Of a DNA stretch of 64,000 nucleotides, positions 50,440 through 59,602 are shown piece by piece. Location: contig CAVPCZ010000005.1 in NCBI GenBank assembly GCA_963702445.1, positions 1-64,000 on the forward strand, read 5' to 3'. The stretch comes from CAVPCZ01 sp963702445. Lineage in GTDB: Bacteria; Bacteroidota; Ignavibacteria; UBA10030; UBA6906. The position numbers were made by a program, and so were the translations under genes. How positions within the stretch are numbered: position 1 is the first letter of the stretch; each line of letters starts with the position of its first letter. Below the pieces are notes generated by a model. It was not told where the DNA came from. It did no database searches and saw only the letters and a list, made by a program, of their open reading frames with translations.

Positions 50440-50530
50440 GCCGTCCAATCGTTCTTCATTCGCGGGCCGGCAGCAGCAGCCCGTTGCCGGCGACGATAGC
50501 CGGCGCTCTTCCCCGCCTCCTCGTACAAAC

Positions 50531-50557
50531 GCCCGGTCCCGCAAAGCGGGACCGGGC
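50531..50557. terminator. Perfect hairpin between OMP and BipA
   Basis: GCCCGGTCCCGC and GCGGGACCGGGC form a perfect 12-bp stem with AAA as the loop, between two convergent genes. T runs are short (GTT/TTTG), so it is a probable bidirectional terminator. Confidence 0.65.
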
Positions 50558-50587
50558 GTTGACATTCAGAGCGGACACCTTCACCGT

Positions 50588-52426
50588 CTACCGGGCCACC
50601 TCTTCGGCCTCGGCGGCTCTCTTCGACATCCGTTTACGCATATCCGCATCCAGGTACTTTTTCCGGATCCTGATACTCTCGGGCGTCACCTCCACCAGTT
50701 CATCGTCGGTGATCCATTCGATGGCCTGTTCAAGGGTGAGCATGCGCGGGGGTTCCAGACGCACCGCCTCATCTGACCCTGATGCGCGCATGTTCGTCAG
50801 CTGCTTCGTCTTGCAGACATTCACCGTCATGTCCTTCTCCCGCGAATTCTCGCCCACGACCATGCCGGCATACACCTTCGTGCCCGGCTCGATGAAAAAG
50901 AGTGAACGCTCCTGCAGCTTCCACATTCCGTAGGCGACCGCTTCGCCCGATTCCATGGCGACCATCGCCCCTTTCATGCGGTGGGTCATATCCCCTTTGT
51001 ACGGATCATACCCGTGGAAGTTGTGGTGCAGCATGCCCGTTCCCTTCGTCTGCGTCATGAATTCGCCCCGGAACCCGATCAGTCCGCGGGCCGGCACGAT
51101 AAATTCCAGGCGGGTATTTCCGTTGCTGGCCACCATATTCTTCATCTCGCCGCGTCTGCGGCCGATGTTCTCGATCACCACGCCGACGAACTCATCCGGC
51201 ACATCGATAATCACGTGCTCCATGGGCTCCGAGAGGACATCATCGATCCGTTTGTAAATCACTTCCGGACGCGAGACTTGAAATTCATACCCTTCACGCC
51301 GCATGGTTTCAATCAGGATTGCCAGATGCAATTCGCCGCGTCCGCTCACTTTGAAGGTGTCGGGGGAGTCCGTCAGCTCAATGCGCATGCTCACGTTGGA
51401 GCGGAGTTCGCGTGTCAGCCGTTCGCTGAGATGCCGCGTCGTGACATACTTCCCTTCCAATCCGGCGAACGGCGAGTTGTTGACGAGAAAGTTCATCGAA
51501 AGCGTCGGCTCTTCAATCGCCACAAAGGGAAGCGGTTTGGGATCCGCCTCGTCGGCGATTGTCTCTCCGATATCCACGTCTTCCATGCCCGCAATGGCAA
51601 TAATATCGCCCGCCCCGGCTTCCTGCACTTCCATGCGCTTGAGGCCGTCAAACGTGTAGATCTTGGTCACCCGTGCGTCTTCCACCTGACCGTCGCGATG
51701 GATGATTTTCATGGGTGATCCAAACCGGATCGTCCCCCGGTGGATGGTCCCGATTCCCAGACGGCCGAGATAGTCGTTGTAATCGATGGTGGTTACCAGC
51801 ATCTGGAACGGCGACACGGTATCGCCGGGCGGCGGCGGCACATGCTGCACAATGGCATCCAGGAGAGGGAGAAGGTTCGTGCTTTCCTGGTCAAGCTCAT
51901 TCTTCGCAATACCCTGTTTGGCAATGCAGTAGACGGTCGGGAAATCCAGCTGATGATCCTTCGCCCCGAGGGAGAGAAAGAGTTCAAAGACCAGATCCAG
52001 CACCTCGTGCGGACGTGCATCCTTCCGGTCAATTTTGTTGATCACCACGATAGGCTTGAGATTCAGATCGAGCGATTTCTTAAGAACGAATTTCGTTCCC
52101 GGGAGGGGGCCTTCGGCAGCATCCACAAGCAGGAGAACGCCGTCCACCATCGTGAGTGTCCGTTCCACTTCGCCCCCGAAATCGGCGTGCCCCGGAGTGT
52201 CCACGATGTTGATCTTGGTGGTATTGTAATGGATGGAGGTGTTTTTTGCCAGAATGGTTATGCCGCGTTCTTTCTCCAGATCATTGGAATCCATGACGCG
52301 GGTCACAACCTGCTGGTTCGACCGGAAGGTTCCGGTCTGGCGGAGCATATGGTCAACCAGCGTCGTTTTCCCGTGATCCACGTGGGCAATAATCGCGATG
52401 TTGCGGATGTCGTTCCTGCGCTGCAT
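50588..52426 (-). CDS. typA: Translational GTPase TypA/BipA
   Basis: 612 aa, ATG 52426, full length and unbroken. GTPase motifs: AHVDHGKTT, ERGIT, DTPGHADFGGEVER and NKIDR. The C-terminal part contains the BipA-specific domain with GRGELHLAILIETMRREGYEF and GRRRGEM. It binds ribosomes and acts in stress adaptation and ribosome assembly. One of the least ambiguous genes in the window and a good marker for the host lineage. Confidence 0.97.
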   Translation of the reverse strand: MQRRNDIRNIAIIAHVDHGKTTLVDHMLRQTGTFRSNQQVVTRVMDSNDLEKERGITILAKNTSIHYNTTKINIVDTPGHADFGGEVERTLTMVDGVLLLVDAAEGPLPGTKFVLKKSLDLNLKPIVVINKIDRKDARPHEVLDLVFELFLSLGAKDHQLDFPTVYCIAKQGIAKNELDQESTNLLPLLDAIVQHVPPPPGDTVSPFQMLVTTIDYNDYLGRLGIGTIHRGTIRFGSPMKIIHRDGQVEDARVTKIYTFDGLKRMEVQEAGAGDIIAIAGMEDVDIGETIADEADPKPLPFVAIEEPTLSMNFLVNNSPFAGLEGKYVTTRHLSERLTRELRSNVSMRIELTDSPDTFKVSGRGELHLAILIETMRREGYEFQVSRPEVIYKRIDDVLSEPMEHVIIDVPDEFVGVVIENIGRRRGEMKNMVASNGNTRLEFIVPARGLIGFRGEFMTQTKGTGMLHHNFHGYDPYKGDMTHRMKGAMVAMESGEAVAYGMWKLQERSLFFIEPGTKVYAGMVVGENSREKDMTVNVCKTKQLTNMRASGSDEAVRLEPPRMLTLEQAIEWITDDELVEVTPESIRIRKKYLDADMRKRMSKRAAEAEEVAR

Positions 52427-52498
52427 GAGTCTCCAGTGATTGTCAAGCCAAGCATATAATAAGCAAAAAAAGGGGGTAAATTCCAACGAAGGATCTCT

Positions 52499-53605
52499 TC
52501 ACCCCAGCGGAGCGGCCGGCGACGCATACAGCGGGGGCAGATCGCGAAGAAACAGCGTATAGGGATCGTGGTAGAAGCGCAGGAAGTCGGGGACACTTGC
52601 ATGACCCGGATACGGGGCAAAATGATGTGTGGTGCTTGCATTCCGCCAGACCGCAGCATAGACGATGTGCGCATTCACGGGATCGTCTTTGAGGGAACCC
52701 AGAAGCACCCGGGTGAACCAATCCGGCGTGGGCAGTCCTTCCTGCCCGACTTCGGTCAATGCGACAAGTTTATCCCGGCTCCGGGCATGCGACACGACGG
52801 TGTGCAGGTTCTCCCTGAACGACCGGAGATCCTCCCGGGAAATGTGCCGGGGAAAGTAGGCGTCCGCGCCGAAGATATCCACGTAGGCATCGCCCGGATA
52901 TCGATCGAAATACCGGTCTCCCTCCCCGACATGACTCAACCCCGGCGAGAACGCCCAGAGGAGGTTGTGCACGCTCATGGTATCCCGGAGAAACAACGCC
53001 GTGAATCGCCAGAGGGCGATATACTCTTCCGGGGTGGCATGCGGAGCTCCCCACCAGAACCAGTCGCCCGTGTGTTCATGAAACGGGCGGAAGATCACCG
53101 GTATGGGTTCGCCGCCCGGCCCGACCAACGAATGCAGGAAGAGCGCAGCCGTTTCCAGTGTCCGCGTGTACTCCTCGTGCCGTTGACCACCCGGAAGGAT
53201 GGAGGCCACAACACGCCTGTTGTTCACATCACCGGCATAAAACCCCCGATGGTCCGGATCCTCGAGATGCCAGCACAGGCTTATGACGGAGCCCCGGATG
53301 TATGCCGACGTGATCCTGGAGGCGAGGCGGTCGACTGCATCGTGTCGTTGCACGCGGTTCAGCTCTTCACTTATCAACGCAGGGTAGTCGCCGCACACGC
53401 TGTGGACGTCAGAACGGTGGTCATCCCCGCTCCACCCGACGCCATAGCCGCAGGCATCCTGCATGCCGAACAGCAAGCCCCGCGTGGTGAGCAGGAAGAG
53501 ATTCCTGCACAGATTGCGGGTTTCTGTGGTTGCCAGGGGATCAACGGGAAGACCGGTGCGCGCCGGCCCTTCCCCTTCGGGAGTCAGGATGCGACGGGTG
53601 TTCAT
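52499..53605 (-). CDS. GH26 beta-mannanase-like glycoside hydrolase
   Basis: 368 aa, ATG 53605. GH26 motif: IFRPFHEHTGDWFWWGA with the acid/base Glu, and LVALTEVGQEG with the nucleophile Glu. WHLEDP and NPNV-like loops support the family. No signal peptide is seen, which is unusual for a mannanase and suggests a cytoplasmic oligosaccharide substrate or a missed N-terminus. It is divergent from SerA with a 75-base spacer. Unbroken. Confidence 0.85.
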   Translation of the reverse strand: MNTRRILTPEGEGPARTGLPVDPLATTETRNLCRNLFLLTTRGLLFGMQDACGYGVGWSGDDHRSDVHSVCGDYPALISEELNRVQRHDAVDRLASRITSAYIRGSVISLCWHLEDPDHRGFYAGDVNNRRVVASILPGGQRHEEYTRTLETAALFLHSLVGPGGEPIPVIFRPFHEHTGDWFWWGAPHATPEEYIALWRFTALFLRDTMSVHNLLWAFSPGLSHVGEGDRYFDRYPGDAYVDIFGADAYFPRHISREDLRSFRENLHTVVSHARSRDKLVALTEVGQEGLPTPDWFTRVLLGSLKDDPVNAHIVYAAVWRNASTTHHFAPYPGHASVPDFLRFYHDPYTLFLRDLPPLYASPAAPLG

Positions 53606-53680
53606 GCAGCTTGACTTTTCACATCGGTTTCGCTAAGTAGAGTGAACACTTTCAGGAACAACCGTGCCACACACATACAC

Positions 53681-54880
53681 ATGAAGACTCTGCTGCTGGA
53701 ACACATCCACCCCCGTGCCGTCGGCGCACTGGTGCAGGCATCCCTGCACGTAACCGGGTCCGCCGGGAGTCTGCATGAAGACGAACTGATTGCGGCCCTG
53801 CAGGGAGTTTCCGTCCTCGGCATCCGGTCCCGCACCCCCGTGACACGCCGCGTACTGGAGAACGCTCCCGACTTGATGGCGATCGGCGCCTACTGTATCG
53901 GGACGAACCATATTGACCTGGACACCGCCTCACTCCGCGGTGTGGCCGTGTTCAATGCGCCGTACAGCAACACGCGCAGCGTGGCGGAACTGGTGATCGC
54001 GGAGATCATTTTTCTCGTCAGGCGTCTTCTGCCAAAGGTCGTCAGGGCACATGAAGGGGCGTGGGACAAATCAGCAGAGAACGCCCGGGAGGTACGCGGC
54101 AAGAAGCTGGGCATCATCGGGTTCGGCAACATAGGTTCACAGGTATCGACGCTCGCGGAAGCCATGGGCATGGACGTCCACTACTACGACATCGTGGACA
54201 AGCTGACCATCGGCAACGCCACGCGGGTGCCGACCCTTCACGAGCTCCTTGGTCTGGCGGACATCCTGACGATTCACGTCGACGGCAATCCCGCCAACGC
54301 CGATCTGATCGGCGAGGCGGAGTTCGCAGCGATGAAAGAGGGCGTGGTTCTTCTGAACCTCAGCCGCGGGCACATCGTCAATATCGATGCCCTTGCACGT
54401 CACCTCAGGTCCGGCAAAGTCGCCGGCGCCGCAGTGGATGTGTTTCCGCATGAGCCGAAAGATGCAGCGGAGCCGTTCCGTTCACCTCTCCAGGGCATTC
54501 CCAACGTCCTGCTCACGCCCCACATCGGCGGGAGTACCGAGGAGGCTCAGGAGAATATCGCGGATTTTGTCTCCAGCAAGCTCGTTGACTACCTTGCCAG
54601 CGGCAACACGTTTACGAGTGTTAATTTTCCGAAAATCAGCGTGCCGCGGGCCGATGCAGCGCATTCGCGGCGCGTCCTGCACGTCCACCAGAATGTCCCC
54701 GGCGTGCTCTCCCAGATCAACGGCATTTTCGCCAAGAACAACGTGAACGTCCTCTCACAATACCTGCGGACGAACGAGCTGATTGGTTATGCCGTTGCCG
54801 ACGTGGACAAGTCGCATGAAGAGACGTTTTTCGAGGACCTGCGGCAGGTTGCGCACACCATCAGGGTACGGATCATGTAA
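53681..54880 (+). CDS. serA: D-3-phosphoglycerate dehydrogenase
   Basis: About 399 aa from ATG 53681; GTG 53642 would add 13 residues. NAD-binding GFGNIGSQV, catalytic NLSRGHIVNIDALAR and LTPHIGGSTEEAQENIA, and a C-terminal ACT domain (about residues 325-399, HQNVPGVLSQINGIFA) for serine feedback. It makes 3-phosphohydroxypyruvate, the first step of serine synthesis. Short ACT form, like E. coli SerA. The stop overlaps the stop of the convergent desaturase by 8 bases. Confidence 0.93.
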   Translation: MKTLLLEHIHPRAVGALVQASLHVTGSAGSLHEDELIAALQGVSVLGIRSRTPVTRRVLENAPDLMAIGAYCIGTNHIDLDTASLRGVAVFNAPYSNTRSVAELVIAEIIFLVRRLLPKVVRAHEGAWDKSAENAREVRGKKLGIIGFGNIGSQVSTLAEAMGMDVHYYDIVDKLTIGNATRVPTLHELLGLADILTIHVDGNPANADLIGEAEFAAMKEGVVLLNLSRGHIVNIDALARHLRSGKVAGAAVDVFPHEPKDAAEPFRSPLQGIPNVLLTPHIGGSTEEAQENIADFVSSKLVDYLASGNTFTSVNFPKISVPRADAAHSRRVLHVHQNVPGVLSQINGIFAKNNVNVLSQYLRTNELIGYAVADVDKSHEETFFEDLRQVAHTIRVRIM

Positions 54881-55865
54881 CCGGGGCCTGATCCGGCAGG
54901 ATCCAGCTGAACCGTTCCGTCCCGGTCAGCGTCACACGCTCTGCAAGGGCCCGGTAGCGCGCCGCCAGTCCGCACACGTACTCCTGCGCTTTGGCCGCCA
55001 GATCCGTCAATCCCGTCAGTCCGGCCACCTTCCATGAGGCAACCAGGTCATCCACGATGTCTGCATAATCGTTGGCCGTATACACCCCGGTCTGCTGCGC
55101 CACCTTGGAGAAACGGGTGAACAAGAGGTCGTCCTGACCGTCATACATCAACACCGCGGGCATCGTGATTTTTTTCTTCATCATCGCCGCAAATGCCCGG
55201 ACGGCTCCGGCAGGATCAAGGACGAACACCTGCTCCATGAACAGCTTATACGCCTTCTCATGCCGGGCCTCGTCACCGGCAATGACACCGCAAATGACAT
55301 GCAGGGAGTCTTCCCCCGCCTTTTTCGCCAACGTGGCCACATTCCGGTGTGAAATCTTCGTTGCCCGTTCCTGGAAGGACGTGTACACAAAACCGAGATA
55401 CGGGTCGTTTTCCGTCTGGGGATCGAATCCCCGGTTGAGGAGATGATGGATCGTGGTCTCCACCGCGCGCATATTCACCCTGCCGCTGAAGGAGAGGTAG
55501 CGGTTGAGGAGATCTCCGTGGCGGTTTTCTTCGGCGGTCCACCCCCTGCTCCACCGTGCCCACGGGTCATCACTTGTGCCGGTTGGATCCGTGAGCCCCT
55601 TTAACCGGTTCAACCATGTCTGATAGGTCGGCAGGGCTTCTTCCGTCACCATGTCGCCGACGAGGACGGCCAGCAAATCCTCCGGCAGCGCGCGGGCCCG
55701 TTCGCGGAGTGCTGTCAGGCGTTCGACCCATCCATCTCCCTGCAGGTCGGGCAAAAAATCCGACGGCTGCCAGCTCTCCTCGACCGGTTTCAGCAGCGTG
55801 CCGATGTGCTCATGCACAAACCCGCGCATACTCTGGACCACTTCGATATGACTCTCGATCGACAT
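54873..55865 (-). CDS. Acyl-ACP desaturase (soluble diiron, plant stearoyl-ACP type)
   Basis: 330 aa, ATG 55865 with GGAGGAGGG about 8 bases upstream. Diiron ligands in two EExxH-like motifs: WTAEENRHGDLLNRY and GDEARHEKAY, spaced as in plant delta-9 stearoyl-ACP desaturases. It introduces a double bond into acyl-ACP with oxygen and ferredoxin. That implies at least microaerobic life. The C-terminal half is longer than the minimum core. The upstream helicase is separated by a strong terminator. Confidence 0.88.
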   Translation of the reverse strand: MSIESHIEVVQSMRGFVHEHIGTLLKPVEESWQPSDFLPDLQGDGWVERLTALRERARALPEDLLAVLVGDMVTEEALPTYQTWLNRLKGLTDPTGTSDDPWARWSRGWTAEENRHGDLLNRYLSFSGRVNMRAVETTIHHLLNRGFDPQTENDPYLGFVYTSFQERATKISHRNVATLAKKAGEDSLHVICGVIAGDEARHEKAYKLFMEQVFVLDPAGAVRAFAAMMKKKITMPAVLMYDGQDDLLFTRFSKVAQQTGVYTANDYADIVDDLVASWKVAGLTGLTDLAAKAQEYVCGLAARYRALAERVTLTGTERFSWILPDQAPVT

Positions 55866-55927
55866 CGGTTCACCCTCCTCCATGTCCGGTAAATGTACAA
55901 TATTCCCGCCAATCCTCCAACACTCAA

Positions 55928-55954
55928 GAAAAAGCCCCGCTCTCGAGCGGGGCT
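55928..55954 (-). terminator. Rho-independent terminator of the helicase gene
   Basis: Minus strand: AGCCCCGCTC, a short loop, GAGCGGGGCT, then TTTTTC. A textbook terminator 6 bases after the helicase stop. Confidence 0.85.
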
Positions 55955-55960
55955 GTTCCC

Positions 55961-57289
55961 TCAGTAGTTGCGCCATCCGGAGGTTTTGTGGCCCGGGGAG
56001 GATGAAGACCTCTTCCGGTCCGGTCTCTTTGTCTTCCGTGTCCCATCGCGCTGCGGTTTCCGGCCGGATGGGTGTGGATGGGCATGTGTCCGCGCGGGAG
56101 CGCTGCTGTGACCATGAGCGGGTGCGTCGGGCCTTCCGCCATGTTCCGGCGCAGGGGGAGTGAATCCGGGATATTTCTGAACGGCAAACTTCTTTCCGAC
56201 GAACTGTTCGATACGCTTGAGGTGCAGTTGATCTTCGCGACCGACGAAGGTAATGGCGTCGCCGTTTGCACCGGCACGTCCGGTACGGCCGATCCGGTGT
56301 ATGTAGTCTTCCGCGTAGTGCGGAATATCATAGTTGACAACGTGCGAGATGCCGGTGACGTCGATGCCGCGGGCGGCAATGTCCGTCGCCACGAGCACGC
56401 GATAGGTCCCCTGCTTGAACCCCTCCAGCGCGCGCTCGCGCTGCGCCTGTGTCCGGTTCGAGTGGATGGCAACCGAGGTGATCTGCTTCCGTTCAAGACG
56501 CTTGCAGATCTTGTCGGCGCCATGCTTGGTGCGTGAGAAGATCAGGACAGACTGCATCTCCTCCCTGTCCAGAGCGTAGAAGAGCAGATCCATCTTCGCG
56601 TCCTGGGAGGCGGCATAGAAATGCTGGACAATCGTTTCGACCGGGTTGCGGCGTTCGCCCACTTCCACGGTTTGCGGATCCCGCAACACGAGTGCGGCCA
56701 GCGCGTTGATTTCCCTGGAAAGCGTGGCGGAGAACAGCAGTGTCTGCCGCTCGGCGGGTATCGCATCAATGATCTTGCGGACATCGCGGATAAACCCCAT
56801 ATCCAGCATTCTGTCCGCTTCGTCGAGGACCAGAGTCTGGATGCGCGAAAGGTCGATGCTGCGCCGCTGCATGTGATCCAGCAGTCTCCCCGGTGTGGCG
56901 ACGATGATGTCGGCGCCACGGCGGAGAAGTGTGAGCTGTTTATCCATGCTCACGCCGCCATAGATTGAGACGGAGCGGAGCGACAGAAAGCGGCCGTAGG
57001 TGGCGACCGCGGTTTGTACCTGCTGCGCGAGTTCCCGTGTGGGCGTCAGCACCAGCGCCCTTGGGTGACGTTCGCGGGCCCCGGCGCCTTCATGCTGCGA
57101 AAGACGCTGGAGCAGTGGAAGCACGAAGGCAGCTGTTTTGCCGGTGCCGGTTTGCGCACAGCCAATAATATCCTTCCCGGCAAGAGCCGGTTGGATAGCG
57201 AGCGCCTGGATGGGAGTCGGCACGGTGTATCCCGCTGCGCGCACTCCTTGCATGAGACGGTCGGAGAGACCGAGTTTGGTAAAGCCCAT
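55961..57289 (-). CDS. rhlE: DEAD-box RNA helicase, RhlE type
   Basis: 442 aa, ATG 57289, unbroken. Motifs in order: Q motif (VPTPIQALAI), AQTGTGKT, PTRELAQQ, GG, TPGRLLD, DEADRMLDMG, SATLS, RTKHGADK and HRIGRTGRAG. The C-terminal 60 residues are basic and low complexity (HGHSSAPARTHAHPHPSG, KRPDRKRSSSS), an RNA-binding tail. It remodels RNA and ribosomes, often under cold or stress. A 275-base leader precedes it. Confidence 0.92.
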   Translation of the reverse strand: MGFTKLGLSDRLMQGVRAAGYTVPTPIQALAIQPALAGKDIIGCAQTGTGKTAAFVLPLLQRLSQHEGAGARERHPRALVLTPTRELAQQVQTAVATYGRFLSLRSVSIYGGVSMDKQLTLLRRGADIIVATPGRLLDHMQRRSIDLSRIQTLVLDEADRMLDMGFIRDVRKIIDAIPAERQTLLFSATLSREINALAALVLRDPQTVEVGERRNPVETIVQHFYAASQDAKMDLLFYALDREEMQSVLIFSRTKHGADKICKRLERKQITSVAIHSNRTQAQRERALEGFKQGTYRVLVATDIAARGIDVTGISHVVNYDIPHYAEDYIHRIGRTGRAGANGDAITFVGREDQLHLKRIEQFVGKKFAVQKYPGFTPPAPEHGGRPDAPAHGHSSAPARTHAHPHPSGRKPQRDGTRKTKRPDRKRSSSSPGHKTSGWRNY

Positions 57290-57564
57290 GAAACATACCT
57301 TGAATGAATGGAAAAATCGTGAACCGCCGTGACACGCAGAAGTGCGTGCAGGCGATCCTGCACAACCATACAGGTGATGGGAAGCGAAAGGGGGGTGGTG
57401 AAAAAACCTAGCGTTTCGTCATCGGAAAGCGACTCTCAAACGTCCGCTTCCGATACATTGAGACCGGTTGCGGAATGCCTGTCCGCCTTGCGGCGGACTG
57501 CTGGTTTGCAGTGCTTTACTATACCATTTTTCCCGGTGAATTCCTAATCCGGGCCGGGGAGGAA
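57290..57564 (-). promoter_or_regulatory. Long leader region of the helicase, with hairpins
   Basis: No gene in 275 bases. On the minus strand, TATAGT near 57523 could be a -10 box. A hairpin GTCCGCC/GGCGGAC (57481-57498) and a larger one with ATCGGAAGCG and CGCTTTCCGAT arms (57421-57454) follow; six T lie 14 bases later at about 57402-57407. This resembles a leader attenuator, but it could also be the terminator of the preceding URO-D gene. Confidence 0.45.
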
Positions 57565-58569
57565 TCAGCGCCAGGCGTCGAACACTGCCTGCACGTTTTC
57601 ACTCGAATTGTCCTTCCCCCATTCGCACTGCGCAATCACACCGCCCTTTCCATTGTCCAGCGCCGTGCGTACCCGCAGCACGGCGTTCCGGACATCCTGC
57701 GTTGTGCCGTACGGGAGAATCTGTTGTCTGTCAATTTCCCCCCAGAACGTCACCCTGCCCCGGTACTTCCGCCCGAGTTCTTCAATGTTCATGCAGAAGA
57801 GCTGTGAGTTGAGGGCATCCACGCCGGCTTCGATGAGATCGCCGTAGATGGCCTCGATATTCCCGTCCGAGTGGAAAAAGACAAATTTGCCGGCCGCATG
57901 AATGATATCGCAGTAGGCTTTGTACAGGGGCTTGAACGTGGCCCGCCACATATCCGGACTGATGAGGAGCGCGGTGTTGGAACCCCAGTCATCCATGAGA
58001 GCGACCGCATCCACATTGCTGCGCGCCCATTGGGCCACATCTTCCAGATAGTACTCATGCACCATCGCGATGAGCGTCCGCACCTCCGCGGTGTCATAGG
58101 CAAGATCGATGTAGAGATTCTCCGTGCCGCGGAGAAATTGCAGGCGTTCAAACGGCCGCGCGCAGACACCTGACGTCATAAACTTCTCACTCGCTTCACA
58201 CACCCGGTTGATGTACTCCCAGTCGCGCGAATGGAGAAATTCCCGTGGCGGCCGGAAGTGCGGCAGGTGACCCCAGTTTTCCAGGACGGGGTGTTTGACC
58301 TCGCCGATAACCCCCGGCTCGCCGACCTGCCAGACACTCCCCCATTCATCCGTATAGGTGCCGGGACGGGAGAGCTTCTGCAGATCTTGATCGTCCGACC
58401 CGGGACTCAACTCGGGACGTCCGAAGTCGATCGGGTAGCGGTCCAGCAGGGCATCCAGCTCTGCTTTCCGGAAAAGGGAGACATACGGCAGAACCCACAG
58501 ATCGCGCGGGGCACGGTCGGGTTGTGAGAAGGCGAGGGTCGAGCGGACCCGTTCACGGGAAGTCATCAT
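57565..58569 (-). CDS. URO-D family protein (MtaA-like), second copy
   Basis: 334 aa, ATG 58569. FFHSDGNIEAIYGDLIEAG and a C-terminal IAQCEWGKDNS fit the URO-D/MtaA superfamily; the usual HxC pair is here HSDGN with a later C, so zinc ligands may differ. It is a distinct relative of the gene at 33319 and probably another methyltransferase. The cofactor and substrate are unknown. The next gene on the minus strand is the helicase, 275 bases on. Unbroken. Confidence 0.75.
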   Translation of the reverse strand: MMTSRERVRSTLAFSQPDRAPRDLWVLPYVSLFRKAELDALLDRYPIDFGRPELSPGSDDQDLQKLSRPGTYTDEWGSVWQVGEPGVIGEVKHPVLENWGHLPHFRPPREFLHSRDWEYINRVCEASEKFMTSGVCARPFERLQFLRGTENLYIDLAYDTAEVRTLIAMVHEYYLEDVAQWARSNVDAVALMDDWGSNTALLISPDMWRATFKPLYKAYCDIIHAAGKFVFFHSDGNIEAIYGDLIEAGVDALNSQLFCMNIEELGRKYRGRVTFWGEIDRQQILPYGTTQDVRNAVLRVRTALDNGKGGVIAQCEWGKDNSSENVQAVFDAWR

Positions 58570-58661
58570 TGGTCGGTCATCTCGCTTTCGCTATTTTCCG
58601 TCCTTTGGCACATAGGTCAAGATATGCCGGATTCTCCCAAGTGTCAACAGCCTCCCCGGTT

Positions 58662-58690
58662 TTGCATGCTGAGGAAAATTCCTGTACATT
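58662..58690 (+). promoter_or_regulatory. Sigma-70-type promoter for phosphoglycerate mutase
   Basis: TTGCAT (58662-58667), 17-base spacer, TACATT (58685-58690), 67 bases before the ATG. Confidence 0.55.
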
Positions 58691-58757
58691 TATTCAGGCA
58701 CCGGGTACACGGGTGTACCACCCTCCCCGGATTATCCATCCACCAAGGAAAGCCTCC

Positions 58758-59512
58758 ATGAAAAAGGTCGTGCTCCTCCGTCACGGCGAAAGCACCTGGA
58801 ACAAAGAAAACCGGTTCACGGGATGGACCGATGTGGGCCTCAGTGAAAAAGGGCTGGTTGAGGCGCACGAAGCCGGCCGGACATTGAAGAAGGAAGGGTA
58901 TGTCTTCGACATCGCTTTCACATCGGTTCTCACGCGCGCCATCAAGACACTCTGGATATCGCTGGAGGAGCTGGACCAGATGTGGATTCCGGTCCTCCAT
59001 CACTGGCGCCTGAACGAGCGTCACTACGGGGCTCTCCAGGGTTTGAACAAGGCGGAAACTGCAGAAAAGCACGGAATGGACCAGGTAAAAATCTGGCGGC
59101 GGAGTTACGACATCCCGCCCCCTGCACTGACACCTGACGATCCGCTATTTCCCGGAAAGGATCCCCGGTACGCCGGGCTTGCCGACCGCGATGTACCCCG
59201 ACAGAGTCACTCAAAGACACCGTCGCCCGGTTTCTCCCTCACTGGCACGACACCATTGCGCCGGCTGTGAAAAGCGGCAAGCGGGTACTGATCGCGGCTC
59301 ACGGCAACAGTCTCCGGGCGCTGGTAAAATACCTGGACAATATATCCGATCAGGATATTGTGGAGCTAAACATTCCCACGGGCATGGCGCTGGTCTACGA
59401 ACTGGATGACACCCTGAAGCCTCTCCGGCACTACTATCTCGGCGACCAGGCCGCGATTGAAGCCGCGGCGAAGGCCGTTGCGGACCAACAAAAAAGAAGT
59501 GACTCCGGGTAA
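58758..59512 (+). CDS. gpmA: 2,3-bisphosphoglycerate-dependent phosphoglycerate mutase (one frameshift)
   Basis: About 248 aa, ATG 58758 with AAGGAA upstream. The phosphohistidine motif LLRHGESTWN at the start, GWTDVGLSEKG, LNERHYGALQGLNKAE and, after a frame change near 59200, AAHGNSLRALVKYLD with the second active-site His. It interconverts 3- and 2-phosphoglycerate in glycolysis. The frameshift falls between KDPRYAGLADRDVP and TESLKDTVARF, in a conserved region of an essential gene, and is best taken as a sequencing error. Confidence 0.92.
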
Positions 59513-59518
59513 CCCGTT

Positions 59519-59602
59519 GTGATCAGCTTCTACGTCGAGTACTACCTCAACCCGCCAGGGCACCAGTATTACCCCCCGCTGCTCCAGGGCGTTTCGGGTT
59601 AG
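59519..59602 (+). pseudogene. Short ORF fragment after gpmA, probably truncated
   Basis: GTG 59519 reads VISFYVEYYLNPPGQHQYY and stops at TAG 59600-59602 after 27 codons. It looks like the beginning of a small soluble protein that has been cut off. The planctomycete-like gene on the opposite strand ends at the same place (59599), so this may mark a junction. Confidence 0.35.
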
